Origin: Actinoplanes oryzae
GTDB lineage: Bacteria > Actinomycetota > Actinomycetes > Mycobacteriales > Micromonosporaceae
DNA: 64,000 nucleotides
Direction: 5' to 3'
NCBI RefSeq assembly: GCF_030757795.1
Contig: NZ_JAUQWH010000009.1
Span: forward strand, 1-64,000
Within the stretch, counting starts at the first letter, position 1, and each line of letters starts with the position of its first letter. Both the position numbers and the translations under genes were made by a program. Of this stretch, positions 1 to 7,668 are shown piece by piece. Under the pieces are notes generated by a model. It was not told where the DNA came from, made no database searches, and was given only the letters and a program-made list of their open reading frames with translations.

Positions 1-50
1 CACCGCACCGCACCGCACCGCACCGCACCGCACCGCACCGCACCGCACCG
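1..50. repeat. CACCG pentanucleotide microsatellite, 10 copies
   Basis: Ten perfect copies of CACCG occupy the first 50 bases and run off the left edge, so the true length is unknown. The unit is not a multiple of three. The 150 bases that follow, up to the TetR gene, hold no recognisable gene. Confidence 0.95.
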
Positions 51-200
51 AGCAGAGTGTCGCGGTGGGACGAGCGGTGTCCAGCGCAGCGCCACGCGTC
101 GGGGCCATGCCGAAACGCGAGCGGCGCCGTCCCAGCCAGCCCGCGGGCGGAGCCTCGTCATGCCGGAACAGCATCGCGGCCGGAGCCGGCGCCGGGGACG

Positions 201-755
201 TCAGGTCAGTTTGCTCATGACCGCGCGGGCGGTGTCGTCCGGGGTGGCCGGGTGGTCCGTCAGCGCGCCGCCGTTCCAGAGGGTGGCGAGCCCGTGGGCG
301 GCCGACCAGAGGGCCAGCCCGCCGGCCTCGGTGTTCGCGGCGGCGGCGGCATCCGGGCTCGCGCCGAGGTGCAGGGCCCGGGTCACGCGGCGGCGGGCGG
401 TGAGCAGGCTGCGGTCGGTCGCGTGGCACAGGTCCGGGTGGAACATCACTTCAAAGTGGGCGCGGTGCTCCACGGCGTAGCGGACATAGGCGACACCCAG
501 CTCCAGCCGGCTCCCGTCGCGCTCCCACGACGCCTCGAGCGCCGCCGCCAGCCCGGTGAAGCCCTCCGCCGCCAGGGCCGTGAGCAGCCCCTTCTTGTCG
601 CCGAAGTGGTGGGTCGGCGCCGCGTGCGAGACCTCGGCGCGCCGGGCGATGTCGCGCAGGCTCAGCGCGGCGGGGCCCGCCTCGTCGATGGCGCGAACGG
701 CCTCGGCCAGCAGCACCCGCCGCAGGTCGCCGTGGTGGTAGGTGTCCCTCACCAT
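201..755 (-). CDS. TetR/AcrR-family repressor, WHG-domain type
   Basis: The 184-residue protein has the usual TetR length. Residues 5-60 form the N-terminal helix-turn-helix, with the pattern YHHGDL...SLRDIARRAEVS...HHFGDKKGL; this YHHGDLR opening is typical of TetR proteins with a C-terminal WHG ligand domain. It should bind operator DNA as a dimer and release it on binding a small molecule that cannot be named from sequence. The ATG at 755 is followed upstream by a perfect inverted repeat (767-785), so autoregulation is likely. No divergent partner gene is evident next to it, so its target beyond itself is unknown. The family is clear; the ligand is not. Confidence 0.9.
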   Translation of the reverse strand: MVRDTYHHGDLRRVLLAEAVRAIDEAGPAALSLRDIARRAEVSHAAPTHHFGDKKGLLTALAAEGFTGLAAALEASWERDGSRLELGVAYVRYAVEHRAHFEVMFHPDLCHATDRSLLTARRRVTRALHLGASPDAAAAANTEAGGLALWSAAHGLATLWNGGALTDHPATPDDTARAVMSKLT

Positions 756-766
756 GGGCCGACCCT

Positions 767-785
767 AACTAGGCACTGGCTAGTT
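767..785. promoter_or_regulatory. Probable TetR operator (inverted repeat)
   Basis: AACTAG and CTAGTT form perfect 6-bp arms separated by 7 bases, centred 21 bp upstream of the TetR start codon. Size and placement fit a TetR-family operator overlapping the gene's own promoter. Binding is inferred. Confidence 0.6.
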
Positions 786-786
786 G

Positions 787-1304
787 AACAGCGCAAACAC
801 GCGATCCCGGGCGATCCTCCCCGGACGAGAGCCGGCGGCCGCGCGACCTGCTACCCCGGATACGCGCCCCGACGGGCAAGGAGCGTGCGCGGCCGGACAC
901 GTCATCGTAAGAGTGACGTGTTGCACAGACGGGCTCGTCGGTATCAGCTTGGTAAAGACGGGCCGTCGGTACGGGACCTACCGACGGCCCGGGCGCGCCA
1001 TGCCTGGTTGCACCAGGTGGGCGCCTTTCGCCCGACACCAGGAACGGGGGACCCGGTGTGCGTGGCAGCTACCAAGGTACGCGCGCGGGAGCCGCACCAG
1101 AAGCGGGGCAGCACCCGGCGGCACGGTGTGAGACAGTCGTCGCCTGGTGTCGCGTCTTGGACCCCCGGTGGCCGACGAAGGACGTAGCGTGTCCGGCATC
1201 ACCGTCAGCTGGGCCTCATCAGGGCGCATGCTGAACTCAGCCCATTCTCAGGTGCGCCCACGGACAATGCCGTGGACCCTGGAGCCCGTGAGGTGACCGA
1301 CCCG
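787..1304. other. Gene-free interval with two strong hairpins, upstream of dedA
   Basis: No reading frame here has convincing start context or homology. Two hairpins stand out. One has perfect 12-bp arms at 960-971 and 979-990 with a 7-base loop. The other has 6-bp arms at 1003-1008 and 1012-1017 with a 3-base loop. Neither is followed by a T-run on the plus strand. The interval lies upstream of dedA and could hold a structured leader or small RNA, or a terminator of an unseen transcript. No known riboswitch class was recognised. Confidence 0.5.
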
Positions 1305-2111
1305 ATGACCGACCTGTTGACCGTTCTGGCAACACCGGCTTGGGCTTACCTTGCCATTTTCGGGTTCATCGCCGTCGACGCCATGGTCCCGGTCATGCCG
1401 ATCCAGGCCATCATGATCACCTCGGGCGCCCTGACGGTCTACGGCAACCTCAACCTGCCGCTGGTCATCACGGTCGGCGCCCTGGGCATGTTCGCCGGCG
1501 ACTCGATCGCCTTCATGCTGGGCCGCGGCGCCGCCGGGCACAGCGGCGGCCGCTGGCTGAGCGGCAAGCTGGCCGCCTTCCGCCGGCGGTTCGCGCCCAA
1601 GTCGGAGGAGCGCGACAAGGAGTCGCGCACCAAGCGGGCCGCCGAGCGCTTCACCCGTGGCCTGCGCCGGCCGGGGCCGCTGGTCCTGCTGCTCTGCCGC
1701 TTCGTGCCGGGCGGCCGCATGGCGGCAGGGTGGCACGCCGGCCGCACCGGTTACCCGTTCAAGCTCTTCCTGCTGTACGACGGGGGCGCCGCCCTGGCCT
1801 GGGCGACCTACGGCGGGCTCGTCGGCCACGTCGGCGGCACGGCGATCACCCAGTCGGCCTGGCGGCTCTTCGCCATCGCGGCCACCGCGGCGGTGATCTT
1901 CGGCACGGCCGGCTGGATCCTGGCCCTCTTCGGCGGTCGCAAGGCGGTCGACGAGGAACTGTCGGAGGAGCTGTCCGAAGAGCTGTCGGAGGAGCTGTCC
2001 GAGGAGCTCGCCGGGGGCCTGGCCGGGGAGCTCGAGGCCGGCGACGCCGCCACCGAGGACGAGCCGGTCCACGACGCCCCGCCCACCGCGGACCGCCCCG
2101 CCCGCCGCTGA
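1305..2111 (+). CDS. DedA-family (SNARE-associated/VTT-type) membrane protein
   Basis: The 268-residue integral membrane protein has hydrophobic segments near residues 10-35, 45-65, 160-180 and 190-215. The conserved DedA region reads FVPGGRMAAGWHAG around residues 130-145. DedA proteins act at the inner membrane, and some are undecaprenyl-phosphate or phospholipid transporters/flippases; the substrate here is unknown. The ATG at 1305 has GAGGTG nine bases upstream. In-frame GTG codons at 1272 and 1293 are alternative starts. The C-terminus carries five tandem EELS/EELA units (1953-2012), giving an acidic cytoplasmic tail absent from most family members. The gene stands alone and is followed by a 25-bp tandem repeat. 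Confidence 0.88.
   Translation: MTDLLTVLATPAWAYLAIFGFIAVDAMVPVMPIQAIMITSGALTVYGNLNLPLVITVGALGMFAGDSIAFMLGRGAAGHSGGRWLSGKLAAFRRRFAPKSEERDKESRTKRAAERFTRGLRRPGPLVLLLCRFVPGGRMAAGWHAGRTGYPFKLFLLYDGGAALAWATYGGLVGHVGGTAITQSAWRLFAIAATAAVIFGTAGWILALFGGRKAVDEELSEELSEELSEELSEELAGGLAGELEAGDAATEDEPVHDAPPTADRPARR
1953..2012 (+). repeat. 12-bp in-frame tandem repeat in dedA (EELS units)
   Basis: Five 12-bp units encode EELS x4 followed by EELA. Units alternate GAG/GAA and TCG/TCC codons, so they are slightly diverged in DNA but nearly identical in protein. Copy-number change would stay in frame. Confidence 0.9.
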
Positions 2112-2129
2112 CCCCCGCCGGGCAAGCGA

Positions 2130-2254
2130 GGAAGCACCACGCACAAGACCCCGGGGAAGCACCACGCGCAAAACCCCGCGGAACCACTACGCGCAAGCCC
2201 CCGGGGAAGCACTACACGCAAGACCCCGGAGAAGCACCACGCGCGAGACCCCGG
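2130..2254. repeat. 25-bp tandem repeat, five copies, intergenic
   Basis: Five head-to-tail copies begin at 2130, 2155, 2180, 2205 and 2230, each resembling GGAAGCACCACGCGCAAGAC plus CCCGG, with 1-4 differences between copies. A sixth partial copy follows. The array lies between the 3' ends of dedA (plus strand) and the LpdA-type gene (minus strand), so it would be transcribed at the end of both. Function unknown. Confidence 0.9.
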
Positions 2255-2275
2255 GGGAAGCGCAGAACCGGAAAG

Positions 2276-3676
2276 CTACTGCAGCTCGTGCTGCATCAGC
2301 TGCCGCGCCGCCTCCGCAATCGACCCGGACAGCGACGGGTAGATCGTGATCGTGTGCGCGAGCTGGTCGACCGTCAGATTGTTCTCGACGGCCATGGTGA
2401 TCGGCAGGATCAGCTCGCTCGCCTTCGGCGCCACGACCACGCCGCCGACGATCTGGCCGGTCGCGGGCCGGCAGAAGAGCTTGACGAACCCGTCCTGCAG
2501 CCCCGCCATCTTCGCGCGCGCGTTGCCGGTCAGCGGGAGCATCACCTGGCGGGCGGGCACCTTGCCCTGGTCGACGTCGTTCTGGGAGACGCCGACGGTG
2601 GCCAGCTCCGGGTCGGTGAAGACGTTGGCCGAGACCGTGCGCAGGCGCAGCGGCGCGACGGCCTCGCCCATCGCGTGCCACACGGCGATCCGCCCCTGCA
2701 TGGCGGCGACGCTGGCCAGGGCGAGGACGCCGGTGCAGTCGCCGGCCGCGTAGATGCCCGGCACGTTCGTGCGCGAGACCCGGTCGACGGCCACGTAGCC
2801 GCCCGCGCCGAGATCCACGCCGTACTCCCGGAGACCCAGGTCGGCGGTGTTGGGCACCGCGCCGACCGTGATGAGGGCGTGGGAGCCCTCGACCGTACGC
2901 CCGTCGGAGAGCGTGACGGTCACCCCGGAGCCGGTGTTGACGACCGAGTCGGCGCGCGACTGGTTGAGGATCGCCATGCCGCGCTCGCGGAAGACGCGCT
3001 CGATGGCCATGGCGGCGTCCGCGTCCTCGTGGGGCATGACGCGTTCGCGGCTGGAGACGAGCGTCACCCGGACGCCCATGGCGAGGTAGGCGCTGGCGAA
3101 CTCGGCGCCGGTCACGCCGGAGCCGATGACGACGAGGTGCTCGGGAAGCTCCTCGAGGTCGTAGACCTGCCGCCAGTTGAGGATGCGCTCGCCGTCCGGG
3201 ACGGCCGTGGGCAGGACCCGCGGCGTGGCGCCGGTGGCGATGAGAACCGTGGTGGCGTCGATCGCGTACTCGTCGCGGCCGTGCGGGGTGACGAGCACCT
3301 GGTGGGTGTGGCCGAGGGTGTCCTCGCCGAGGCGGGCGGTGCCGTGCACGACGTCGACGCCGGCCTTGATCAGCTTGGCCTGGATGTCGCCGGACTGGGC
3401 GAGGGCGAGCTGCTTGACCCGCTTGTTGACGGCCGCCGCGTCCACCGAGACCGCGTCCAGCCCCGCCGACCGTACGCCGAAGCGGTCGTTGTGCCGATAG
3501 CCGGTGACGATCTCCGAGCTGGCGATGAAGGTCTTGGAGGGCACACAGTCGGAGAGCACGCACGCACCACCGGCCCCCTCGGCCTCGACGAGAGTCACGT
3601 CCGCGTCGAGCTGCGCGGCGACCAGCGCCGCCTCGTACCCGCCGGGGCCCCCACCGATGATCACGATGCGGCTCAC
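2276..3676 (-). CDS. LpdA-type NAD(P)H-quinone/disulfide flavoprotein oxidoreductase
   Basis: The 466-residue protein belongs to the pyridine-nucleotide-disulfide oxidoreductase family. FAD-binding GGGPGG lies at residues 8-13, NAD-binding GSGVTGAE near 180, FAD-contact AAGDCTG near 310, and a C-terminal dimerisation domain follows. A CxxxxC pair (Cys39, Cys44) sits in GGACVLSDCVPSK. True dihydrolipoamide dehydrogenases end with HxHPTxxE, but the equivalent stretch reads TIYPSLSG, so the catalytic His and Glu are missing. This matches mycobacterial LpdA (Rv3303c), an NAD(P)H:quinone reductase, rather than a PDH E3. The GTG at 3676 is preferred because GGAGG lies nine bases upstream; an in-frame TTG at 3685 is too close. 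The gene stands alone. Confidence 0.88.
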   Translation of the reverse strand: MSRIVIIGGGPGGYEAALVAAQLDADVTLVEAEGAGGACVLSDCVPSKTFIASSEIVTGYRHNDRFGVRSAGLDAVSVDAAAVNKRVKQLALAQSGDIQAKLIKAGVDVVHGTARLGEDTLGHTHQVLVTPHGRDEYAIDATTVLIATGATPRVLPTAVPDGERILNWRQVYDLEELPEHLVVIGSGVTGAEFASAYLAMGVRVTLVSSRERVMPHEDADAAMAIERVFRERGMAILNQSRADSVVNTGSGVTVTLSDGRTVEGSHALITVGAVPNTADLGLREYGVDLGAGGYVAVDRVSRTNVPGIYAAGDCTGVLALASVAAMQGRIAVWHAMGEAVAPLRLRTVSANVFTDPELATVGVSQNDVDQGKVPARQVMLPLTGNARAKMAGLQDGFVKLFCRPATGQIVGGVVVAPKASELILPITMAVENNLTVDQLAHTITIYPSLSGSIAEAARQLMQHELQ

Positions 3677-3781
3677 GAGAAACAACCTCCAACGTCACGT
3701 ACCGTAAGCTTCGTGCCGAAGAAGCTCGACACGCACGGCTTCTATTCTCCACCAACCACGAGTCGGGCTATCGTCATCGCC

Positions 3782-4243
3782 GTGGGTCATTACGCCGCGT
3801 ACGGTGCAAACCTCGATCCGGCCCGGATGCGGGCCTATTGTCCGCACTCCCCGATGGTGGGGGTCGGCTGGGTCGAGGGCTGGCGGCTGACCTTCGCCGG
3901 CGAGGGCGAGCTGGGCTGGGAGGGCGCGGTCACCACGATCGTGGAGTCCCCCGGCGACCGGGTCTTCGTCGCGCTCTACGACGTGCACCCGTGGGACGCG
4001 GCACAGCTCGAGGAGCTCGAGGGCGTCACGGCGGGCACCTACCAGAAGCTCACCGTGCGGGTGTCGACGCTGGAGGGTGACGTCAGCGCCGGGGTCTACG
4101 TCTTCGACGGCTACGAGGGCGGCATGCCCACGGCGTGGTATCTCTCCGAGGTGGCCAACGCCGCGGAGAAGGCGGGCGCCCCCGACGACTACGTGCAGGA
4201 GCTGCGCCGCCGCCCCACCCGCACGTCGAAGCCGGAGCTCTAG
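3782..4243 (+). CDS. Gamma-glutamylcyclotransferase-like protein
   Basis: The 153-residue protein opens with HYAAYGANLDPARM, the YGSNL-type substrate-binding motif of the GGCT/AIG2 fold, followed by a typical small beta-barrel pattern. Family members release 5-oxoproline from gamma-glutamyl compounds; the substrate here is unknown. The GTG at 3782 has no Shine-Dalgarno sequence but has TATCGT seven bases upstream, suggesting a leaderless mRNA. Its stop overlaps the convergent GNAT gene's stop in a shared CTAG at 4240-4243. Confidence 0.8.
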   Translation: MGHYAAYGANLDPARMRAYCPHSPMVGVGWVEGWRLTFAGEGELGWEGAVTTIVESPGDRVFVALYDVHPWDAAQLEELEGVTAGTYQKLTVRVSTLEGDVSAGVYVFDGYEGGMPTAWYLSEVANAAEKAGAPDDYVQELRRRPTRTSKPEL

Positions 4244-5178
4244 AGCGTCCGCTGATAGATGTTCGCCCGGTAGAGCGGGGTCATGCCCACCCGGTGATAG
4301 AGCCGCGCGGCTCGCGTGGGATTCGCCATGTCGACGCCGAGCCCGGCCGAGGACCGGCCCTTGGCGGCATAGATCGCGAAGGCGCGCCGCAGCAGGGCTT
4401 CCCCCACACCCCTGCGCCTGTACGCCCCCAGCACCGCCAGCGACCGCACCCAGCCCTCGCCGTCCGCCGCCGACGAGTCCGACGACTGGAGCACGCCGGC
4501 CCATTCCCCGTCGACCAGCCCGACCAGCCACTCGTCCCAGGACACGCTCGTCTCGGCCCGCACCCGGGACAGCCACGTCTCGTAGTCCGTCGCGTGGTGA
4601 TCGGTGTCCCGGAAGGCCTCCTCGATCGTCGCGTGGAAGCGCCGCAGCTCCGACTGCTCCACGGGTCGCACGGTCACGCCGGGCGGCGGGTCGGACTCCG
4701 CCCGGCCCGTCAGCGCCACGGCCATCCGCGCGTGCTGCTTGACGAAGCTGAACCCCGCCTCCGTCAGCGCCGAGATCCACGACTGCTCGGTCGGGATGGC
4801 TCCCGCCCGTACGTGATAGGTCTCATGCCCGAAGGCGGCCCCGCGCTCGGCAGCCCGCGCGAGCAGCAGCCCGAGCAGCGGCCGCAGGGCCGGCTCCCCG
4901 CGCGACGGCCACACGTAGATCTCCAGGAAGTCCCGGTCGCCGCGGTCCGCGTTGCCCGGATAGGCCCAGCCGACGATGGCGCCGGTCTCGTCGAGCGCCA
5001 CCCAGCAGTCCCGGCCCATGTCGGTGTTGGCGCCGGTGAGGCCCTCACGGATGTCATCGGGCGTGAAGTCGGGCTCCCCCACCGAGGCGATGTCGCTGGC
5101 GTGGCAGAGCGCCAGCAGCTCGGGAACGTCGTCGAGCGTCGGGCGGCGCGTGGTCCACCCGGCGGGGAGATCAGTCAC
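4240..5178 (-). CDS. Double-domain GNAT N-acetyltransferase
   Basis: The 312-residue protein contains two GNAT folds. Residues 1-150 are a degenerate first copy. Residues 160-312 carry an acetyl-CoA site, with LAVLGAYRRRGVGEALLRRA matching the R/QxxGxG/A loop. Tandem GNATs of this size occur in actinomycetes, including MshD-type enzymes and aminoglycoside acetyltransferase relatives, but the acceptor cannot be assigned. The GTG start at 5178 lies 14 bp downstream of the SCO6745-like gene's stop on the same strand, so the two are probably co-transcribed. It converges on the cyclotransferase gene with a 4-bp overlap. Confidence 0.82.
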   Translation of the reverse strand: MTDLPAGWTTRRPTLDDVPELLALCHASDIASVGEPDFTPDDIREGLTGANTDMGRDCWVALDETGAIVGWAYPGNADRGDRDFLEIYVWPSRGEPALRPLLGLLLARAAERGAAFGHETYHVRAGAIPTEQSWISALTEAGFSFVKQHARMAVALTGRAESDPPPGVTVRPVEQSELRRFHATIEEAFRDTDHHATDYETWLSRVRAETSVSWDEWLVGLVDGEWAGVLQSSDSSAADGEGWVRSLAVLGAYRRRGVGEALLRRAFAIYAAKGRSSAGLGVDMANPTRAARLYHRVGMTPLYRANIYQRTL

Positions 5179-5192
5179 GCCGACAGCCTGCC

Positions 5193-5930
5193 TCAGGCGG
5201 TCAGCCGGTGCGACAGACTTTCGAGCAGGCCGCAGAACTCGACGCGCTCGGGGCCGTCGAGGGCCGCATAGGCCTGCCCGCTGAGCGAGTCGGCGATCGA
5301 CTCGGCCCACATGCGGCGGCGCACGAGCGGCCCGGCCGGCGGATAGGGCGGCTGCCACCCGAAGGCGACGGCCTCCGTCTCGCCGTCCGGCCCGGCGATG
5401 ATCGCCTGCAGCGGGGTCATGCCGCTCGCGCGCACGGAGACCACCTGGATGCCCAGCCGGTGCTCGTGCAGCAGGAACAGCAGGTGCGCCGCCTGGGCGC
5501 CGGGCTCCTCCGACGTCACCGGCACGGCACGCCACGCCGCGAACAGCGGCAGGGCGGAGATGTCCACTGCCGACACCACCCGGCCGGCCAGCTCGGAGAG
5601 GCGCGCGAGCCGCGGGAACGAGCCCAGCTCGGCGGCGCCCCACTGGCACAGCTCGTGCAGGTGCCAGCCGGCCACCTCCGCGGGCGGCGTGACCTTGGCG
5701 GCGGCCTCCCAGCCGTCGTTGATCGCGTCGGGCGCGATGAAGCCGACGGCGGCCGCGACGGTCTCGGGACGGACGTCGCCGAGGGCGCCGGCGCGGGCGG
5801 ACACGTGGTAGGCCCAGCCGGACAGGCCGAGGAGCCGGGCCCGCTGCAGCGTGCGGGGCGACTCGGCGAATGCCCGGGCGACGGTGGCGAGCGCCGGACG
5901 GGCCTTGGCGGCTGCCTGTTCGGGGGTCAC
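5193..5930 (-). CDS. SCO6745-family protein (helical, unknown function)
   Basis: The 245-residue protein is rich in alanine and mostly helical by composition. The segment GFIAPDAINDGWEAA near residue 90 is the hallmark of the actinobacterial SCO6745 family. The family resembles a pair of winged-helix/helical modules but has no established biochemistry. It starts with GTG at 5930. The GNAT gene follows after 14 bp, suggesting an operon. No catalytic motif is visible. Confidence 0.7.
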   Translation of the reverse strand: MTPEQAAAKARPALATVARAFAESPRTLQRARLLGLSGWAYHVSARAGALGDVRPETVAAAVGFIAPDAINDGWEAAAKVTPPAEVAGWHLHELCQWGAAELGSFPRLARLSELAGRVVSAVDISALPLFAAWRAVPVTSEEPGAQAAHLLFLLHEHRLGIQVVSVRASGMTPLQAIIAGPDGETEAVAFGWQPPYPPAGPLVRRRMWAESIADSLSGQAYAALDGPERVEFCGLLESLSHRLTA

Positions 5931-5973
5931 CGCCCGATTCTGCTCTTCATCCGCTGTTCAGGAAAACCGGCGG

Positions 5974-6924
5974 CTAGACCGGTTCATCGGCCTCCAGGTC
6001 TTCGATGGCTGCCTCGACGTCCCCCGTACGCCGCCGAGCCGCCGATGCATCGCGTTCGGCGGAGCGTCGCGCCAGCTTGCGCCGGGAGAGCTCGGCCTGC
6101 GCCACGATCCGCTGCCGTTCGAGTTCCGCGATCTGCTCCTCGATCTCATCGATGGAGTGGCCTGCGTCACTCTCCGCGCTGCGGGCCTGTTCCAACGCGG
6201 CGGTGGCCTTCTCCTCGGCCCGGCGCGCCTGGGTCAGCTCCCGTTTCAGCTCCCGTCGCCGTGCCTCCCGCTCGGCGCGCGCCTTCTCCTCGGCCCGATG
6301 ACGCCGCTCGTCCAGCTTGGAGACCGGCGCCGACCAGTCACCCAGCGCAGGGTCCACATCGGGCTCGGCAGCGGCCGGCTCGGCGGCGCCGGACGGCGCA
6401 GCGGCGGCGTCGGTGACCAGGCGCAGGCGCGGGCGCGGCACCTCGCCGAACCCCGCGTACGTCGCCGCGCGCACCAGCCGCCCGCTCTGCACCTGCTCGG
6501 CGACCTCCGGCTCGGCCAGCGCCGCGGTGAGCGTCGCCTCCACCTCCCCGGTCGGCAGCTTGACCCGCCGCAGGGCGGGATCCTGTGCGACGGCGAGCTT
6601 CTGCGCCTCGGCGACGAGCGAGGACACGACCTGCCGCCGCTGCACCGACAGCTCCCGCAGCTCGTCGCCGCGCAACCCGCGCTGGGCGTCGCGCAGGGCC
6701 GTGGCCAGCTCCACGAGCTCGTCGATCAGCTCCGGCCGGCGCAGGGCGAGGAGGTTGACCAGCCACGCGGCCACGGTCGGCTTGCGCAGGGCGGCGATCT
6801 GCCTGGCCGCCTGCGGGTCACCGGACTTCTTGGCGTCCGCCACGGCGGCGGAGCGGGCCGCGACGAACCCGTCCGGCGGCGCCTCGTACAGCCTCCGGGC
6901 CAGCTCGTCGATGTCGACTGCCAT
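5974..6924 (-). CDS. Coiled-coil protein of unknown function
   Basis: The 316-residue protein begins MAVDIDELARRLYEAP. Its N-terminal half (about 1-190) is a helical region containing KKSGDPQAARQIAALRKPTVAAWLVN. The C-terminal third (about 205-305) is a long charged stretch rich in Arg, Glu and Ala with a heptad-like pattern typical of a coiled coil. No enzyme motif is visible. The ATG at 6924 lies 2 bases after the MBL gene's stop (TGACCATG), so translation is probably coupled. Similar uncharacterised proteins occur across Actinobacteria. Confidence 0.72.
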   Translation of the reverse strand: MAVDIDELARRLYEAPPDGFVAARSAAVADAKKSGDPQAARQIAALRKPTVAAWLVNLLALRRPELIDELVELATALRDAQRGLRGDELRELSVQRRQVVSSLVAEAQKLAVAQDPALRRVKLPTGEVEATLTAALAEPEVAEQVQSGRLVRAATYAGFGEVPRPRLRLVTDAAAAPSGAAEPAAAEPDVDPALGDWSAPVSKLDERRHRAEEKARAEREARRRELKRELTQARRAEEKATAALEQARSAESDAGHSIDEIEEQIAELERQRIVAQAELSRRKLARRSAERDASAARRRTGDVEAAIEDLEADEPV

Positions 6925-6926
6925 GG

Positions 6927-7559
6927 TCAGCCGAGCGTGGTTTCCGGGGCCAGCTGGGCGTACTTCGTCCCGCCGAGCCGCTCGAGGTGGCCGTTGGACA
7001 CGCCGGCGCCGGTCGCCGTCAGCAGGGCGTCGTGCAGCGCGTACGCCCGCCCGGGCCGGACCTTCCGGACGAAGTCGATCGCCTCGCTCAACTTCATCCA
7101 AGGAGCGTTCAACGGTACGAACAGAGTGTCCACATGCACGTCCGGCACGGTGAACGAGTCCCCCGGCGTGTAGACCGACTGAGCGCCGTCCGAGACGAGG
7201 AAGCCGAGGTTCGCCACGCGCGGGATGTCCTCGTGGATGACGGCGTGCTGTCCCCCGTACGAGGAAAGGGTGAAGCCGGCAGCCTCGAAGCGCGTGCCGG
7301 GCGGCACCGCGGTGACCACGTCGGAGAAGGCCGTCAGTTTCGGCAGCACGTCGGGGTGGGCGAAGACGCGCAGCTGCGGCCGGCGGGCGACCGCGTCGGC
7401 GAGCGCGTCCACGTCCAGGTGGTCCGGGTGCTCGTGGGTGATCAGCACGGCGTCGGCGTCGTTGAGCGCGGACCGCTCGCTCCACGCCCCCGGATCGACG
7501 ACGAGCACCCCGTCGCCGGTGAACCGCAGGCAGGAGTGAGTGTATTTCGTGATGCGCAC
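6927..7559 (-). CDS. MBL-fold metal-dependent hydrolase (UlaG-like)
   Basis: The 210-residue protein has the metallo-beta-lactamase motif THEHPDHLD, with metal ligands His42, His44, Asp46 and His47. Further ligands are likely at YTPGDS (Asp) and ALHDAL (His). The short N-terminal ITKYTHSCLRF is typical of UlaG-like/YtnP-type MBL proteins that act on small phosphodiester or lactone substrates. The GTG at 7559 is preceded by GGAGG at good spacing. It forms a two-gene unit with the coiled-coil gene and diverges from the DUF4349 lipoprotein gene. Confidence 0.85.
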   Translation of the reverse strand: MRITKYTHSCLRFTGDGVLVVDPGAWSERSALNDADAVLITHEHPDHLDVDALADAVARRPQLRVFAHPDVLPKLTAFSDVVTAVPPGTRFEAAGFTLSSYGGQHAVIHEDIPRVANLGFLVSDGAQSVYTPGDSFTVPDVHVDTLFVPLNAPWMKLSEAIDFVRKVRPGRAYALHDALLTATGAGVSNGHLERLGGTKYAQLAPETTLG

Positions 7560-7668
7560 GGGCTTCCTCCGCTGCCGAATCGTGACCACTTGAGGTGCAG
7601 TCTGCCGGAACCGCCCCCGGGGCGTCGCACGTCCCAGCGGGCAGACCGGAACGGGGAGCGGAGGAGCC

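Noticed and set aside
784..1131. A 115-codon ORF divergent from TetR as its target gene
   Set aside because: It crosses the 12-bp hairpin, lacks an SD and shows no protein family features or codon-position bias.
1340..4243. A very long plus-strand open frame (967 codons) antisense to the LpdA-type gene
   Set aside because: It is Arg/Pro/Gly-rich frame shadow typical of high-GC DNA. Only its last 153 codons form a real protein, the cyclotransferase.
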